Shown here piece after piece: positions 6,672 to 15,656 of a DNA stretch of 64,000 bases. The DNA comes from Sandarakinorhabdus sp. AAP62. GTDB lineage: Bacteria; Pseudomonadota; Alphaproteobacteria; Sphingomonadales; Sphingomonadaceae. Position 1 is the first letter of the stretch. Every line of letters begins with the position of its first letter. The DNA lies in NCBI RefSeq assembly GCF_000331225.1, contig NZ_ANFY01000007.1, positions 124,001 to 188,000 of the forward strand, read 5' to 3'. The notes under the pieces are model-generated. The model was given only the letters and a program-made list of their open reading frames with translations. It was not told the origin of the DNA and did not search any database. The translations under genes were made by a program, and so were the position numbers.

Positions 6672-7163
6672 GTGTCGGCAGCTTTTTATCTTGGCTATGG
6701 GCTGAACGCGGTTGACGCGAAGAACCGGCTGTCTGTGCCGGCGAGCTTCCGCGACGTGCTCACCACCCGTGCGCCCGACCGGCAGGTGATGGTGGCACCG
6801 GGCCACGTCGGCCGCCGCTGCCTGATGGCGTTCGACACCCATTATGCCGCCGAGATGCACCGTCGCCATACGGAACGGCACAGCGATACCGGTGTGGCCG
6901 CGGCCTATGACGAGCGCGCCTATCTGTTCGGCAGCGCCCAGCCGCACAGCATTGATGATGCCGGCCGCATCGTGCTGTCGCCGGTGCTGCGCCGGGTGAG
7001 CGGCATCACCAGCCATGTCTGGTTTGCCGCCGGCTATGACTATTTCGAACTGTGGGATCCCTGGGCATTCAAGGCCCAACCCGGCCTGCCCGAACTGCAG
7101 CGCCTGCAGATCGAGATGGAGCTGGAAGCCCGAGGCCTGCCCATCGACAGGCCGGCGGCATGA
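6672..7163 (+). CDS. mraZ: Transcriptional regulator MraZ
   Basis: MraZ is the first gene of the dcw cluster and a DNA-binding autorepressor with tandem AbrB/SpoVT-like domains. The GTG start at 6672 is chosen because AGGGG lies six bases upstream and the conserved N-terminal block [20 protein letters not shown] follows at once; a longer frame starting at 6588 adds non-conserved residues. The second domain contains [16 protein letters not shown], repeating the D-x-x-x-R-I/L-x-x-P pattern. Length is 163 residues, normal for the family. Its stop overlaps the rsmH start (ATGA). The phased TGGG repeats upstream are its probable operator. Confidence 0.93.
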   Translation: MSAAFYLGYGLNAVDAKNRLSVPASFRDVLTTRAPDRQVMVAPGHVGRRCLMAFDTHYAAEMHRRHTERHSDTGVAAAYDERAYLFGSAQPHSIDDAGRIVLSPVLRRVSGITSHVWFAAGYDYFELWDPWAFKAQPGLPELQRLQIEMELEARGLPIDRPAA

Positions 7164-8110
7164 CGGCAGCGCCCCATGTCCCCGTGCTGCTCGATGAAGT
7201 GCTGGCCGCGCTCGCGCTGAAGCCGGGCGATCTCTATGTCGATGCGACGCTGGGTGCCGGCGGCTATCTGCGGGTGGCGCGCCAGCAGGGCGTGGCCCAT
7301 GCCTATGGCTTTGATCGCGACCCTGAGGCCCACGACCTGAATGCCGATATCGCCCGCGCCGATGATGTCACCCTGATCCGCCGGCCGTTTTCGGAAATGG
7401 TCGAAGGCCTGGCCGATCATGGCGTCAGCGCCGTTGATGCCATCGCCTTCGATATCGGCGTTTCCTCGATGCAGATCGACACGGCGGAACGCGGCTTCTC
7501 CTTCCAGGCCGATGGCCCGCTCGACATGCGGATGAGCCAGGAAGGCATGAGCGCCGCCGATTTCGTCAACACGGCCAGCGAGGAAGAGATTGCCGACGTG
7601 CTGTTCCACCTGGGCGACGAGCGCGCCTCGCGCCGGATCGCGCGCGCCATCGTGGCCAATCGGCCCTTTGCCCGCACCGGCGAACTGGCCGGGCTGATCC
7701 GCCGCGTGCTCGGCCGGGGTGAACCGGGGAAGGATCCCGCCACCCGCAGTTTCCAGGCGCTGCGCATCCATGTGAACGACGAACTGGGCCAGCTTGATGC
7801 CGGCCTGGTCGCCGCCGAACGCCTGCTCCGGCCCGGCGGCCGGCTCGCCGTGGTCTCCTTCCACTCCGCCGAAGACCGGCGGGTGAAGAATTTCCTGCGC
7901 GACCGTTCGGGCAGTGCCCCTGCCGCCTCCCGCCACGCGCCGCTGGCCGCCCCCACCCGCGCCGCCAGCTTTGAAAAGCCGGCCAAGGCGGTGCGCCCGT
8001 CAGCCGCCGAAATCGCCCGTAACCCGCGTGCCCGCAGCGCCACCTTGCGCAGCGCCGTGCGCACTGCCGCCCCCGCCTGGGGTGCTGCCGCTCAGGGAGA
8101 TCGCACATGA
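7160..8110 (+). CDS. rsmH: 16S rRNA (cytosine1402-N4)-methyltransferase RsmH (MraW)
   Basis: The 316-residue SAM-dependent enzyme methylates N4 of C1402 in 16S rRNA. The N-terminal [13 protein letters not shown] block, the SAM-binding [10 protein letters not shown] and the family signatures [25 protein letters not shown] and [12 protein letters not shown] are all present, as is [18 protein letters not shown] 7160 overlaps the mraZ stop by 4 bases and puts the conserved N terminus at the right place. Position second in the dcw cluster is standard. Its own stop overlaps the ftsL start by 4 bases. Confidence 0.96.
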   Translation: MTAAPHVPVLLDEVLAALALKPGDLYVDATLGAGGYLRVARQQGVAHAYGFDRDPEAHDLNADIARADDVTLIRRPFSEMVEGLADHGVSAVDAIAFDIGVSSMQIDTAERGFSFQADGPLDMRMSQEGMSAADFVNTASEEEIADVLFHLGDERASRRIARAIVANRPFARTGELAGLIRRVLGRGEPGKDPATRSFQALRIHVNDELGQLDAGLVAAERLLRPGGRLAVVSFHSAEDRRVKNFLRDRSGSAPAASRHAPLAAPTRAASFEKPAKAVRPSAAEIARNPRARSATLRSAVRTAAPAWGAAAQGDRT

Positions 8111-8628
8111 GGCAATATCTGTCCGCGCTGTTGTGGATTACTGGCACCACCATCGTCGTCGCCGGCGCCCAGGTGATCACCACTCGCGCCGCTGCCGAAC
8201 GCCGGGCCGTGACCAAGCTGAACATCGAACTCGTTGAAAACACGGTGCGTGTGCGCGAACTGGAAGCCGAGCTGCGCACCCGCGCCGGCCTGCCGGAACT
8301 GCAGCGCTGGAACGATGCAGTGTTCCAGCTGGCCGCGCCGCAGGGCGGGCAGATCCTGCGCTCCCCGGTGCAACTGGCCAGCTTTGCCGCGCAGCCCGAT
8401 GCCGAGCCGAAGGTGCAGTTTGCCGTGGCCGGCGATGTGCCGTCTGCTGGCAATCCGTTGCCGGCCGGGGACAGCCCGGCGCCGGCGGCTGCCGGCACGG
8501 CGCGTTTGCTGCGCACCAGCTTTGGTGAAGCGGCGACACCGGCGGCAACCGCTCCGCAGGGCCTGCCCGATGATCTGCTGGCCGATCTGCCGGCCGATCC
8601 GGCCGAGCCGCAGGACGGGGAGGCCTGA
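8107..8628 (+). CDS. ftsL: Cell division protein FtsL-like
   Basis: This is a 173-residue bitopic protein: a short cytoplasmic N terminus, one membrane helix (about residues 5-24) and a helical, probably coiled-coil stretch (about residues 30-65, [20 protein letters not shown]). FtsL bridges FtsB and FtsQ to the septal synthase FtsW-FtsI. The call rests on topology and position between rsmH and ftsI, because FtsL diverges quickly in sequence. It is longer than typical FtsL (around 100-120 residues), with an Ala/Pro/Asp-rich tail of about 80 residues. ATG overlaps the rsmH stop; its TGA overlaps the ftsI ATG. Confidence 0.82.
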   Translation: MRQYLSALLWITGTTIVVAGAQVITTRAAAERRAVTKLNIELVENTVRVRELEAELRTRAGLPELQRWNDAVFQLAAPQGGQILRSPVQLASFAAQPDAEPKVQFAVAGDVPSAGNPLPAGDSPAPAAAGTARLLRTSFGEAATPAATAPQGLPDDLLADLPADPAEPQDGEA

Positions 8629-10379
8629 TGGCCAGTATCCCCGGCAATGATCCGCTGATCGGCGCCGCTCCGGCCCCGAATCCGACGCTGGCCGGCGAAC
8701 GGGTGACGGCCCGCGCCCAGGCCCGGCAGCGGCTGGCCTTCCTGATCATGCTGTTCCCGGTGCTGGCGCTGATCATCCTGGTGCGGCTGGTCGATCTTTC
8801 CGTGATCCAGGGCACCCCCGAAAGCGAAACCAAGCTGATCAGCGCCGCCCCGCCGCGCGGTGACATCGTGGATCGCAACGGCGTCGAGCTGGCTCGCACC
8901 TTTGAAGCCTATGCCATCACCGTGATCCCGCGCCGGCTCACCTCTGATCCCGACGTGCTGGCCACCAAGCTGGCCGAAATCCTGCCCGAAAGGAGCCGCG
9001 AGGATATCCTGGCCGATCTCACCTCGTCCAAGGGCCTGCGTTATCTGGCGCGCCGGGTGCTGCCCGGCCAGGCCCGCCGCATCAACGATCTGGGCGAGCC
9101 GGCCATCGAACTGACCCGCGAGGCCGAGCGGCTTTACCCCAATATCAACCTCGCCGCGCAGGCGCTGGGCTATACCGACGACGACGGCCACGGCCTGATC
9201 GGTGTCGAGAAGGCCTTTGACCAGCGCCTTGCCGATCCGGTGCAGCGCGCAGCCCCTCTGGCGCTCTCCATCGACGTGCGCGTGCAGCAGGCGATGCAAT
9301 ATGAACTGGCGGCGCTGGTGGCCGATCAGAACGCCAAGGGCGCCGCTGGCGTGGTGATGGATGTGAACACCGGCGAAGTGCTGGCCATGGTGTCGCTGCC
9401 GGATTTCAACCCCAATGTGCCCGGCCAGCGCGCCGATGGCACCAAATACACCACGGAAAATGACGACGGCAGCCGCTTCAACCGGGTGACGCTGGGCGGC
9501 TATGAGTTGGGCTCCACCTTCAAGGCCTTCACCATCGCCACCGCGCTCGAAACCGGCACGCTCACCAACCTGCAGAAATTATATGACGCGACTGCACCGC
9601 TATATGTTGCCGGCTTCCGCATCCGCGACGATCACGCCAAGAACCGCTGGCTCACCGTTCCGGAAATCTTCATCTATTCCAGCAACATCGGTACCGCTCG
9701 CATGGCCGTGGAGCTGGGCCGCGAGCGCCAGCGCGAATATCTCGACAAGCTGGGCTTCCTGAAGCCGGTTGAAGTGGAACTGAAGGAAAAGGCCCGCCCG
9801 CAATATCCGCCGCTGTCCAACTGGGGCCAGAGCGCCACCATGACGATCAGCTATGGCCACGGCCTCACCGTCTCGCCACTGCACCTGGCCAATGGCTATG
9901 CCACGCTGGTCAACGGCGGCATCTACCGCGCCCCCACCCTGCTGAAGCGCGATGCAGCCGCGGTGCCGCCCGGCCGCCGGGTGTTTTCGGAGCGCACCAG
10001 CATGGAATTGCGCCGCCTGCTTCGCCTGGTCGTCACCAAGGGCACTGGCCGCAAGGCCGACGTGCCTGGCTACCGCGTCGGCGGCAAGACCGGGACGGCG
10101 GAAAAGATCGAGAATGGCCGTTATGTGCGCGGCCAGAATGTGGTGAACTTTGCCGCCGTCTTCCCGGTCGATGCGCCGCGCTATGTCGTGGTCGCCATGA
10201 TCGACGATCCGCGCGGCAGCAAGGCTACCTATGGCTTCCGCACCGCTGGCATGGTGGTGGCGCCGGCCATCAACAACATCATCCGCCGTATCGCACCGCC
10301 GCTGGGCGTGGTGCCCGAACCCAATCGAGATCTTGATCTGACCGGCCTGCTGCCTGCCGCCGTCGAGGCCAAGGAATAG
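8628..10379 (+). CDS. ftsI: Septal peptidoglycan transpeptidase FtsI (PBP3)
   Basis: The 583-residue class B penicillin-binding protein cross-links septal peptidoglycan in the periplasm. It has one N-terminal membrane helix (about residues 36-56), the dimerisation domain starting at PPRGDIVDRNG, and a transpeptidase domain. Active-site motifs are S296-T-F-K299 (SxxK), S351-S-N353 (SxN) and K487-T-G489 (KTG). It works with the SEDS polymerase FtsW encoded downstream. The start overlaps the ftsL stop by one base (TGATG). No odd features. Confidence 0.97.
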   Translation: MASIPGNDPLIGAAPAPNPTLAGERVTARAQARQRLAFLIMLFPVLALIILVRLVDLSVIQGTPESETKLISAAPPRGDIVDRNGVELARTFEAYAITVIPRRLTSDPDVLATKLAEILPERSREDILADLTSSKGLRYLARRVLPGQARRINDLGEPAIELTREAERLYPNINLAAQALGYTDDDGHGLIGVEKAFDQRLADPVQRAAPLALSIDVRVQQAMQYELAALVADQNAKGAAGVVMDVNTGEVLAMVSLPDFNPNVPGQRADGTKYTTENDDGSRFNRVTLGGYELGSTFKAFTIATALETGTLTNLQKLYDATAPLYVAGFRIRDDHAKNRWLTVPEIFIYSSNIGTARMAVELGRERQREYLDKLGFLKPVEVELKEKARPQYPPLSNWGQSATMTISYGHGLTVSPLHLANGYATLVNGGIYRAPTLLKRDAAAVPPGRRVFSERTSMELRRLLRLVVTKGTGRKADVPGYRVGGKTGTAEKIENGRYVRGQNVVNFAAVFPVDAPRYVVVAMIDDPRGSKATYGFRTAGMVVAPAINNIIRRIAPPLGVVPEPNRDLDLTGLLPAAVEAKE

Positions 10380-10381
10380 CG

Positions 10382-11824
10382 ATGCGGCTCGGCGCGCTCC
10401 TCTCCAACGCAGGCAAGGCCGGTGATGAAATCGTCACCGGCTTTGCGCTTGATCACCGCAAGGTCGCGCCCGGCACCATCTTTGGCGCGTTCCAGGGCGC
10501 GCGGGTGAACGGCGAGGATTATATCGAGGCCGCCATTGCCGCCGGCGCCATCGCCATCGTCGCCCGCCCCGAAGCCCGGGTGGACGGTGCGGTGCATGTT
10601 GCCGACGCCAATCCGCGCCGGGCCTTTGCCGCGCTGGCTGCCCGTTATTTCGCGCCCTTCCCGGCCACCACCGTCGCCATCACCGGCACCAATGGCAAGA
10701 CCAGCACCGCCGAACTGACCCGGCAACTGTGGCAGGCCGCCGGGCACCGCTCTGCCAGCATCGGCACGCTGGGCGTGACGACCGGATATGACCGCGTTTC
10801 CCCGCGCGATGGCACCGGCGGGCTGACGACGCCGGATGTGGTGACTTTCCTTGCCACCATGGCCGGCCTCGCGCGCGAAGGCATCAGCCACGCCGCGTTC
10901 GAAGCCTCCAGCCACGGGCTCGACCAGTATCGCACCGAGGGCCTGCCGGTCACGGCCGCCGCCTTCACCAACCTGAGCCGCGACCATCTTGATTATCACG
11001 GCAGCATGGACGCCTATTTCGCCGCCAAGACGCGCCTGCTGTCGGAAGTGGTCGACGCTGGCGGCCATGCGGTGATCTGGGCCGACGATGGTGAATGGTC
11101 GGCCCGCATGATCGACGTGGCGCGCCAGCGCGGCCTGACGCTGCACACCGTGGGCGAAGCCGGCGAGGCGCTGAAACTGGTCAAGCGCACGCCCACGGCG
11201 CTGGGCCAGGATCTGGTGGTCGAAGCCGGCGGCCAGACCCACCGGATCGCGCTGCCGCTGATCGGCGCCTATCAGGCCGCCAATGCGCTGGTTTCGGCTG
11301 GGCTGGTGATCGCCACTGGCGGCGACGTGAAACAGACGCTTGCCAATCTCGCCCGGGTGTCGGGCGTGCGCGGCCGGCTGGAGCGCGCGGTGATCACCCG
11401 CACCGGCGCTGCCGTTTATGTGGATTATGCCCACACGCCCGATGCCATCATCGCGGCCTGTGCAGCCTTGCGCCCGCATGTGACGGGCCGGCTGATCATC
11501 GTCTTTGGGGCCGGCGGCGACCGTGACGCCGGCAAGCGTCCCCTGATGGGGGAGGCTGCGGCCGCCCATGCCGATGTCGTCGTAGTAACCGACGACAATC
11601 CCCGTAGTGAAACCCCGGCGGCCATCCGCGCCTCCATCCTCTCTGCCACGCCCGGCGGACAGGAAATTGCGGATCGCCGCCGGGCCATCGCTGCGGCCAT
11701 TACCATGGCCCTTGCCGGCGACATCGTGCTGATCGCCGGCAAGGGCCATGAGCAAGGCCAGATTGTCGGGGATCGGGTGTTGCCGTTCGACGATGTGACC
11801 GTGGCGCGGGAGTGCGCGGCATGA
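10382..11824 (+). CDS. murE: UDP-MurNAc-L-Ala-D-Glu:meso-diaminopimelate ligase MurE
   Basis: This cytosolic Mur ligase adds the third stem residue in peptidoglycan precursor synthesis. The ATP loop is GTNGKTS (G102-K106), followed by the conserved SSHGLDQYR and NLSRDHLDYHG blocks. The D405-N-P-R408 motif is the signature of enzymes that use meso-diaminopimelate rather than lysine. The C-terminal ligase domain includes VDYAHTPDAI and GKGHEQGQ. The 480-residue length is typical. The start is 2 bases after the ftsI stop; the end overlaps murF by ATGA. Confidence 0.97.
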   Translation: MRLGALLSNAGKAGDEIVTGFALDHRKVAPGTIFGAFQGARVNGEDYIEAAIAAGAIAIVARPEARVDGAVHVADANPRRAFAALAARYFAPFPATTVAITGTNGKTSTAELTRQLWQAAGHRSASIGTLGVTTGYDRVSPRDGTGGLTTPDVVTFLATMAGLAREGISHAAFEASSHGLDQYRTEGLPVTAAAFTNLSRDHLDYHGSMDAYFAAKTRLLSEVVDAGGHAVIWADDGEWSARMIDVARQRGLTLHTVGEAGEALKLVKRTPTALGQDLVVEAGGQTHRIALPLIGAYQAANALVSAGLVIATGGDVKQTLANLARVSGVRGRLERAVITRTGAAVYVDYAHTPDAIIAACAALRPHVTGRLIIVFGAGGDRDAGKRPLMGEAAAAHADVVVVTDDNPRSETPAAIRASILSATPGGQEIADRRRAIAAAITMALAGDIVLIAGKGHEQGQIVGDRVLPFDDVTVARECAA

Positions 11825-13206
11825 GCCTGTGGTCCAGCGCCGCCATTGCCGCTGCGTGCGGCGGCACCGCCCATGGCGATTTCGTGGCCGATGGCGTCAC
11901 CTTCGACAGCCGCGAAGTGGCGGCCGGCGATCTGTTCATCGCGCTGAAGGGCGAAGCCACGGACGGACACCGCTTCGTCGGCAAGGCCGTGGAGCGCGGC
12001 GCGGCCGGCCTGCTGGTGAGCGAGGCCGCCCAGGCACCGCATGTGCGCGTGGCCGACACGACGGCCGCGCTGAACGCGCTGGGCGCGGCAGCGCGGGACC
12101 GCAGCAGCGCCACCCGCATCGGCGTCACCGGCAGTGTGGGCAAGACCGGCGTGAAGGAAGCGCTGAAAGCCGCGCTCACCCGTTTCGCGCCCGATGCCGT
12201 GCATGCCAGCGTGAAGAGCTACAACAACCACACCGGCGTACCGCTGTCACTGGCGCGCATGCCGGCAGCGTCACGCTTCGGCGTGTTCGAAATGGGCATG
12301 AACCACAGCGGCGAACTGGCCGCGCTGACGCAGCTGGTGCGCCCGCACATCGCCATCGTCACCTGGGTGGCGTCGGCCCACCGCGCATTCTTCGCCACCG
12401 AAACCGATATCGCCCTGGCCAAGGCCGAGATTTTCGGCGGGCTTCCAGCGGGCGGCACGGCCATCATTCCGCACGACAATCCGCACGCCGAGCTGCTCGC
12501 CCGCGCCGCCGCCGATGCCGGCGCCAGGGTGGTGCGCTTCGGCATTGGCGAGGGCGCCGATGTGCGCGCCGAAAAAATGGTGCTGCACCCTGATTGCAGC
12601 TGCGTCACCGCCCGCGTCGGCAAGGAAACGCTCACGTTCAAGATCGGCATGGCCGGGCAGCATTGGGTCAACAATGCGCTGGCCGTGTTGGCCGGTGTGC
12701 AGGCCGCTGGCGGTGATCTGGCGCTGGCCGGGCTGGCGCTGGCCGAACTCAATGATCTGCCTGGCAGAGGCCGCCGCCTGCGGGTGGCCGCCGGCGCTGG
12801 CCAGGCGATCGTCATCGACGAAGCCTATAATGCCAATCCGGCCAGCATGGCCGCCAGCCTGACCGTGCTGAAGGCGGTAGCGCCCGCGCGCCACGGCCGT
12901 CGCCTCGCCCTGCTGGGCAGCATGAAGGAACTGGGCGCGCTGTCGGATGAATTCCATGCCGGGCTGGCGCCGCACATCCGCGATGCCGGTGTGGCCGCCG
13001 CGGTACTGGTGGGTGCTGAAATGAAGCCGCTGGCCGCCGCGCTGGGCCGCAGCATCGATGTGCGCCATGTCGCCGATGCCGATGCTGCACGCGCCGAGAT
13101 TTCCCGTCTGATCGCCGCCGATGATGTGCTGCTGGTCAAGGGATCCAATTCGATCGGGCTGGCCCGCGTCATCGAGGCGCTCGCCAGCGGAGACATGGTG
13201 CCATGA
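11821..13206 (+). CDS. murF: UDP-MurNAc-tripeptide:D-Ala-D-Ala ligase MurF
   Basis: MurF attaches D-Ala-D-Ala to complete UDP-MurNAc-pentapeptide. The P-loop is TGSVGKT (103-109), and the family blocks [27 protein letters not shown] and [13 protein letters not shown] are present. Start ATG 11821 overlaps the murE stop by 4 bases; a GTG nine bases upstream is in frame but lies inside murE without its own ribosome site. The 461-residue length is normal. The dipeptide substrate comes from Ddl encoded later in the same cluster. Confidence 0.96.
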   Translation: MSLWSSAAIAAACGGTAHGDFVADGVTFDSREVAAGDLFIALKGEATDGHRFVGKAVERGAAGLLVSEAAQAPHVRVADTTAALNALGAAARDRSSATRIGVTGSVGKTGVKEALKAALTRFAPDAVHASVKSYNNHTGVPLSLARMPAASRFGVFEMGMNHSGELAALTQLVRPHIAIVTWVASAHRAFFATETDIALAKAEIFGGLPAGGTAIIPHDNPHAELLARAAADAGARVVRFGIGEGADVRAEKMVLHPDCSCVTARVGKETLTFKIGMAGQHWVNNALAVLAGVQAAGGDLALAGLALAELNDLPGRGRRLRVAAGAGQAIVIDEAYNANPASMAASLTVLKAVAPARHGRRLALLGSMKELGALSDEFHAGLAPHIRDAGVAAAVLVGAEMKPLAAALGRSIDVRHVADADAARAEISRLIAADDVLLVKGSNSIGLARVIEALASGDMVP

Positions 13207-14276
13207 TCAAGTTGCTTGCCGATCTTGCCGGCTATGAAGGCCTGTTCAACATCTTCCGCTACATCACCTTCCGGGCGATTGCAGCGCTGATGACCAGCCT
13301 GGCCATCGCGCTGGTGCTGGGCCCGCGCTTCATCGACATGCTGCGCGCCAAGCAGGGCAAGGGCCAGCCGATCCGCGAGGATGGCCCGGAATGGCATCTG
13401 CTCACCAAGCGCGGCACGCCGACCATGGGCGGCCTGCTCATTCTTATCGGCATGGCGATTTCCACCCTGATGTGGATGGATTTCGGCAATGGCTTCGTCT
13501 GGTCGGCGCTGCTGGTGACGCTGGGTTTCGGCGCCATCGGCTTCATGGACGATTATGACAAGGTGACGAAGCAGAGCCACAAGGGCGTGTCAGGCAAGGT
13601 GCGCCTCGGCATGGAGTTCCTGATTGCTGGTCTTGCCTGTTCGTGGATCGCCAGCCGCACCGGTTTCACCCTCTACCTGCCGTTCCTGAAGGATGCCGGC
13701 CTCTATCTCGGCCTGTTCTACATCGTCTTTGCCGCCTTCATCGTGACCGGCTTTGGCAATGCCGTGAACCTCACCGACGGGCTTGATGGCCTCGCCACCA
13801 TGCCGGTGATCATCGCGGCGGCGGCCTTTGCGGTGATCGCCTATCTGGTCGGCAATATCCGTTTTTCCGATTATCTCGGCATTCATCACGTGCCGGGATC
13901 GGGCGAGCTGGCGGTGTTCTGTGCGGCGTTGATCGGGGCGTGTCTGGGCTTCCTGTGGTTCAACGCGCCGCCGGCGATGGTGTTCATGGGCGACACCGGC
14001 AGCCTGGCGCTGGGCGGCGCGCTCGGCACCATCGCGGTGATCACCAATCACGAACTGGTGCTGCTGGTGATTGGCGGGCTGTTCGTGCTCGAGACGCTTT
14101 CAGTGATCATTCAGGTCGTCAGCTTCAAGACGACCGGCAAGCGCGTGTTCCGCATGGCGCCACTGCACCATCATTACGAAAAGAAAGGCTGGAAAGAATC
14201 GACCGTGGTGATCCGCTTCTGGATCATCGCCATCCTGCTCGCCTTGGCGGGCCTGGCGACACTGAAACTTCGGTGA
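13203..14276 (+). CDS. mraY: Phospho-MurNAc-pentapeptide transferase MraY
   Basis: The 357-residue integral membrane enzyme transfers phospho-MurNAc-pentapeptide to undecaprenyl phosphate, forming lipid I. About ten membrane helices are visible. Catalytic motifs are [15 protein letters not shown] (the DDxxK motif), [13 protein letters not shown] and [12 protein letters not shown], and the C-terminal cytoplasmic loop has [11 protein letters not shown]. The ATG overlaps the murF stop. Its own stop overlaps the ATG of a 35-codon reading frame (TGATG) leading into murD. Confidence 0.97.
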   Translation: MIKLLADLAGYEGLFNIFRYITFRAIAALMTSLAIALVLGPRFIDMLRAKQGKGQPIREDGPEWHLLTKRGTPTMGGLLILIGMAISTLMWMDFGNGFVWSALLVTLGFGAIGFMDDYDKVTKQSHKGVSGKVRLGMEFLIAGLACSWIASRTGFTLYLPFLKDAGLYLGLFYIVFAAFIVTGFGNAVNLTDGLDGLATMPVIIAAAAFAVIAYLVGNIRFSDYLGIHHVPGSGELAVFCAALIGACLGFLWFNAPPAMVFMGDTGSLALGGALGTIAVITNHELVLLVIGGLFVLETLSVIIQVVSFKTTGKRVFRMAPLHHHYEKKGWKESTVVIRFWIIAILLALAGLATLKLR

Positions 14277-14383
14277 TGGCCATGTCCGTCAGCAGCGTCC
14301 TCCTCCTTGAACCTGCATACCCCGCACTGCGTGTGCTGCTGCGTAACCGTGGCGCACGGGGGGGGAGGACGCTGCACCCGTGA
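14276..14383 (+). CDS. 35-codon small ORF bridging mraY and murD, possible leader peptide
   Basis: An ATG overlapping the mraY stop (TGATG) opens a frame of 35 residues beginning [20 protein letters not shown] and ending GGRTLHP. Its TGA overlaps the GTG start of murD (GTGA). Both junctions match the translational coupling seen elsewhere in this cluster. The frame also spans a long inverted repeat that holds the murD ribosome site, so ribosomes translating it would melt that structure. No membrane helix or known domain is evident. It may be a regulatory leader or simply a chance open frame in GC-rich sequence; comparison with relatives would decide. Confidence 0.4.
   Translation: MAMSVSSVLLLEPAYPALRVLLRNRGARGGRTLHP
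14292..14375 (+). promoter_or_regulatory. Long hairpin sequestering the murD ribosome-binding site
   Basis: GCAGCGTCCTCC (14292-14303) and GGAGGACGCTGC (14364-14375) are perfect inverted repeats. In RNA of the plus strand the stem extends inward through G-U and C-G pairs to about 17 bp, and an inner 7-bp hairpin (14330-14336 with 14352-14358) stacks on it, so 14352-14375 can be paired throughout. The GGAGGA at 14364-14369 is the only Shine-Dalgarno for the murD GTG at 14380. The wobble pairs favour folding of the sense RNA. No T-tract follows, so it is not a terminator. Confidence 0.6.
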
Positions 14384-15645
14384 TCACGTCGCCCGCCTTT
14401 GCGCAGCAATGCTGGGGCGTGCTGGGCCTTGCCCGCACCGGACGTGCGGTTGCAGCTGCGCTGGCCGCATCCGGCGGCGAGGTGTGGGCGTGGGATGATG
14501 GCGAGGCGGCGCGCGCAGCGTTTGACGGCACGCTGGTCGATCTGAACACGGCGGACCTGACCGGGTTGGCCGGCATCGTGGTCTCGCCCGGTGTGCCGCA
14601 TTCGGCGCCGATCTTTGCGGCCGCCGCGCGTTACGGCGTGCCGGTGATTGGCGATACCGAACTGTTTGCGCTCAGCCGGCCAGCCGCGCGCATCGTTGGC
14701 ATCACCGGCACCAACGGCAAGTCCACCACCACCGCGCTGCTGCATCATCTGTGCGTGACGGCAGGCATCCCGTCGGCGATGGGCGGCAACATCGGCCTGC
14801 CGATCATGGCCCAGGATGCTCTGCCCGCGGGCGGCGTGTGGGTGCTGGAACTGTCGAGCTATCAGCTGGAAATCACCCACAGCCTCGCCTGCGATGTCGC
14901 CATCCTGACCAACATCACGCCCGACCATCTGGAACGCCACGGCAGCATGGCTGGTTATGCCGGAGCCAAGGCGCGGCTGTTTGCCATGCAGAAGCCCGGC
15001 AGCACCGCCATTGTGGGCCGCGCCGCCCAGGCCGCGTGGGCGCTGGCTTCAGGCCCGGTGCAGTTCATCGAGGATGTGGCGCTGCCGTCGCCGCAAAGCG
15101 ACTGGCCGGCGCTGAAGGGCCCGCACAATCTGGAAAATGCCCGCGCCGCCATTGCCGCGGCCCGCGCACTGGGCATCGCCGACGATATGATCGCGCGCGG
15201 CCTCGCCACCTATCAGGCGCTCGCCCACCGCATGGAGCCGGTGGGCGAAAAGCGCAGCCTGCTATGGGTGAACGACAGCAAGGCCACCAACGCCGACAGC
15301 ACCGCCCCGGCGCTGACCGCCTATCCGCGCATCCACTGGATTGCCGGTGGCCGGCCCAAGCTGGATAGCGCCGGCAAGGCCGATCTTTCGGCGATCCTGC
15401 CGCATCTGGGCCAGGTTGCCGGCGCCTATCTGATCGGCGAAGCCGCGCCGATGTTTGCCGAGCAGTTGCAGGGCCATGTGCCGGTCACCCAGTCGGGCAC
15501 GCTGGCGCAGGCCATCGCCGATGTGCTGGCGGCAGCGAAACCGGGCGAGGTCGTGCTGTTCAGCCCGGCCGCCGCCAGTTTCGATCAATATCGCGATTTC
15601 GAGGATCGCGGCGCTGCCTTCCGGGCAGCGGTCGCGGCACTTTGA
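14380..15645 (+). CDS. murD: UDP-MurNAc-L-alanine:D-glutamate ligase MurD
   Basis: MurD adds D-glutamate to UDP-MurNAc-L-Ala in the cytosol. It has the N-terminal nucleotide-binding GVLGLARTGRA motif, the ATP loop GTNGKST (G110-K114), the ELSSYQLE and NITPDHLERHGSM blocks, and the C-terminal WVNDSKATNADS and FSPAAASFDQYRDFEDRG motifs. The GTG start follows a GGAGGA by ten bases and yields a 421-residue protein of normal length. That ribosome site lies in a strong hairpin, so translation may depend on coupling from upstream. Confidence 0.96.
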   Translation: MITSPAFAQQCWGVLGLARTGRAVAAALAASGGEVWAWDDGEAARAAFDGTLVDLNTADLTGLAGIVVSPGVPHSAPIFAAAARYGVPVIGDTELFALSRPAARIVGITGTNGKSTTTALLHHLCVTAGIPSAMGGNIGLPIMAQDALPAGGVWVLELSSYQLEITHSLACDVAILTNITPDHLERHGSMAGYAGAKARLFAMQKPGSTAIVGRAAQAAWALASGPVQFIEDVALPSPQSDWPALKGPHNLENARAAIAAARALGIADDMIARGLATYQALAHRMEPVGEKRSLLWVNDSKATNADSTAPALTAYPRIHWIAGGRPKLDSAGKADLSAILPHLGQVAGAYLIGEAAPMFAEQLQGHVPVTQSGTLAQAIADVLAAAKPGEVVLFSPAAASFDQYRDFEDRGAAFRAAVAAL

Positions 15646-15656
15646 GGGGGAAACAC

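Noticed and set aside
14292-14375. Possible small SRP RNA or other known ncRNA in the mraY-murD gap
   Set aside because: The size and long hairpin shape are similar, but the conserved GGAAGGNAGCA apical motif is missing on both strands and the element overlaps coupled reading frames.
14292-14375. Terminal inverted repeats of a tiny mobile element
   Set aside because: No target-site duplication or terminal dinucleotide pattern is visible, and the right repeat is a functional ribosome-binding site position.
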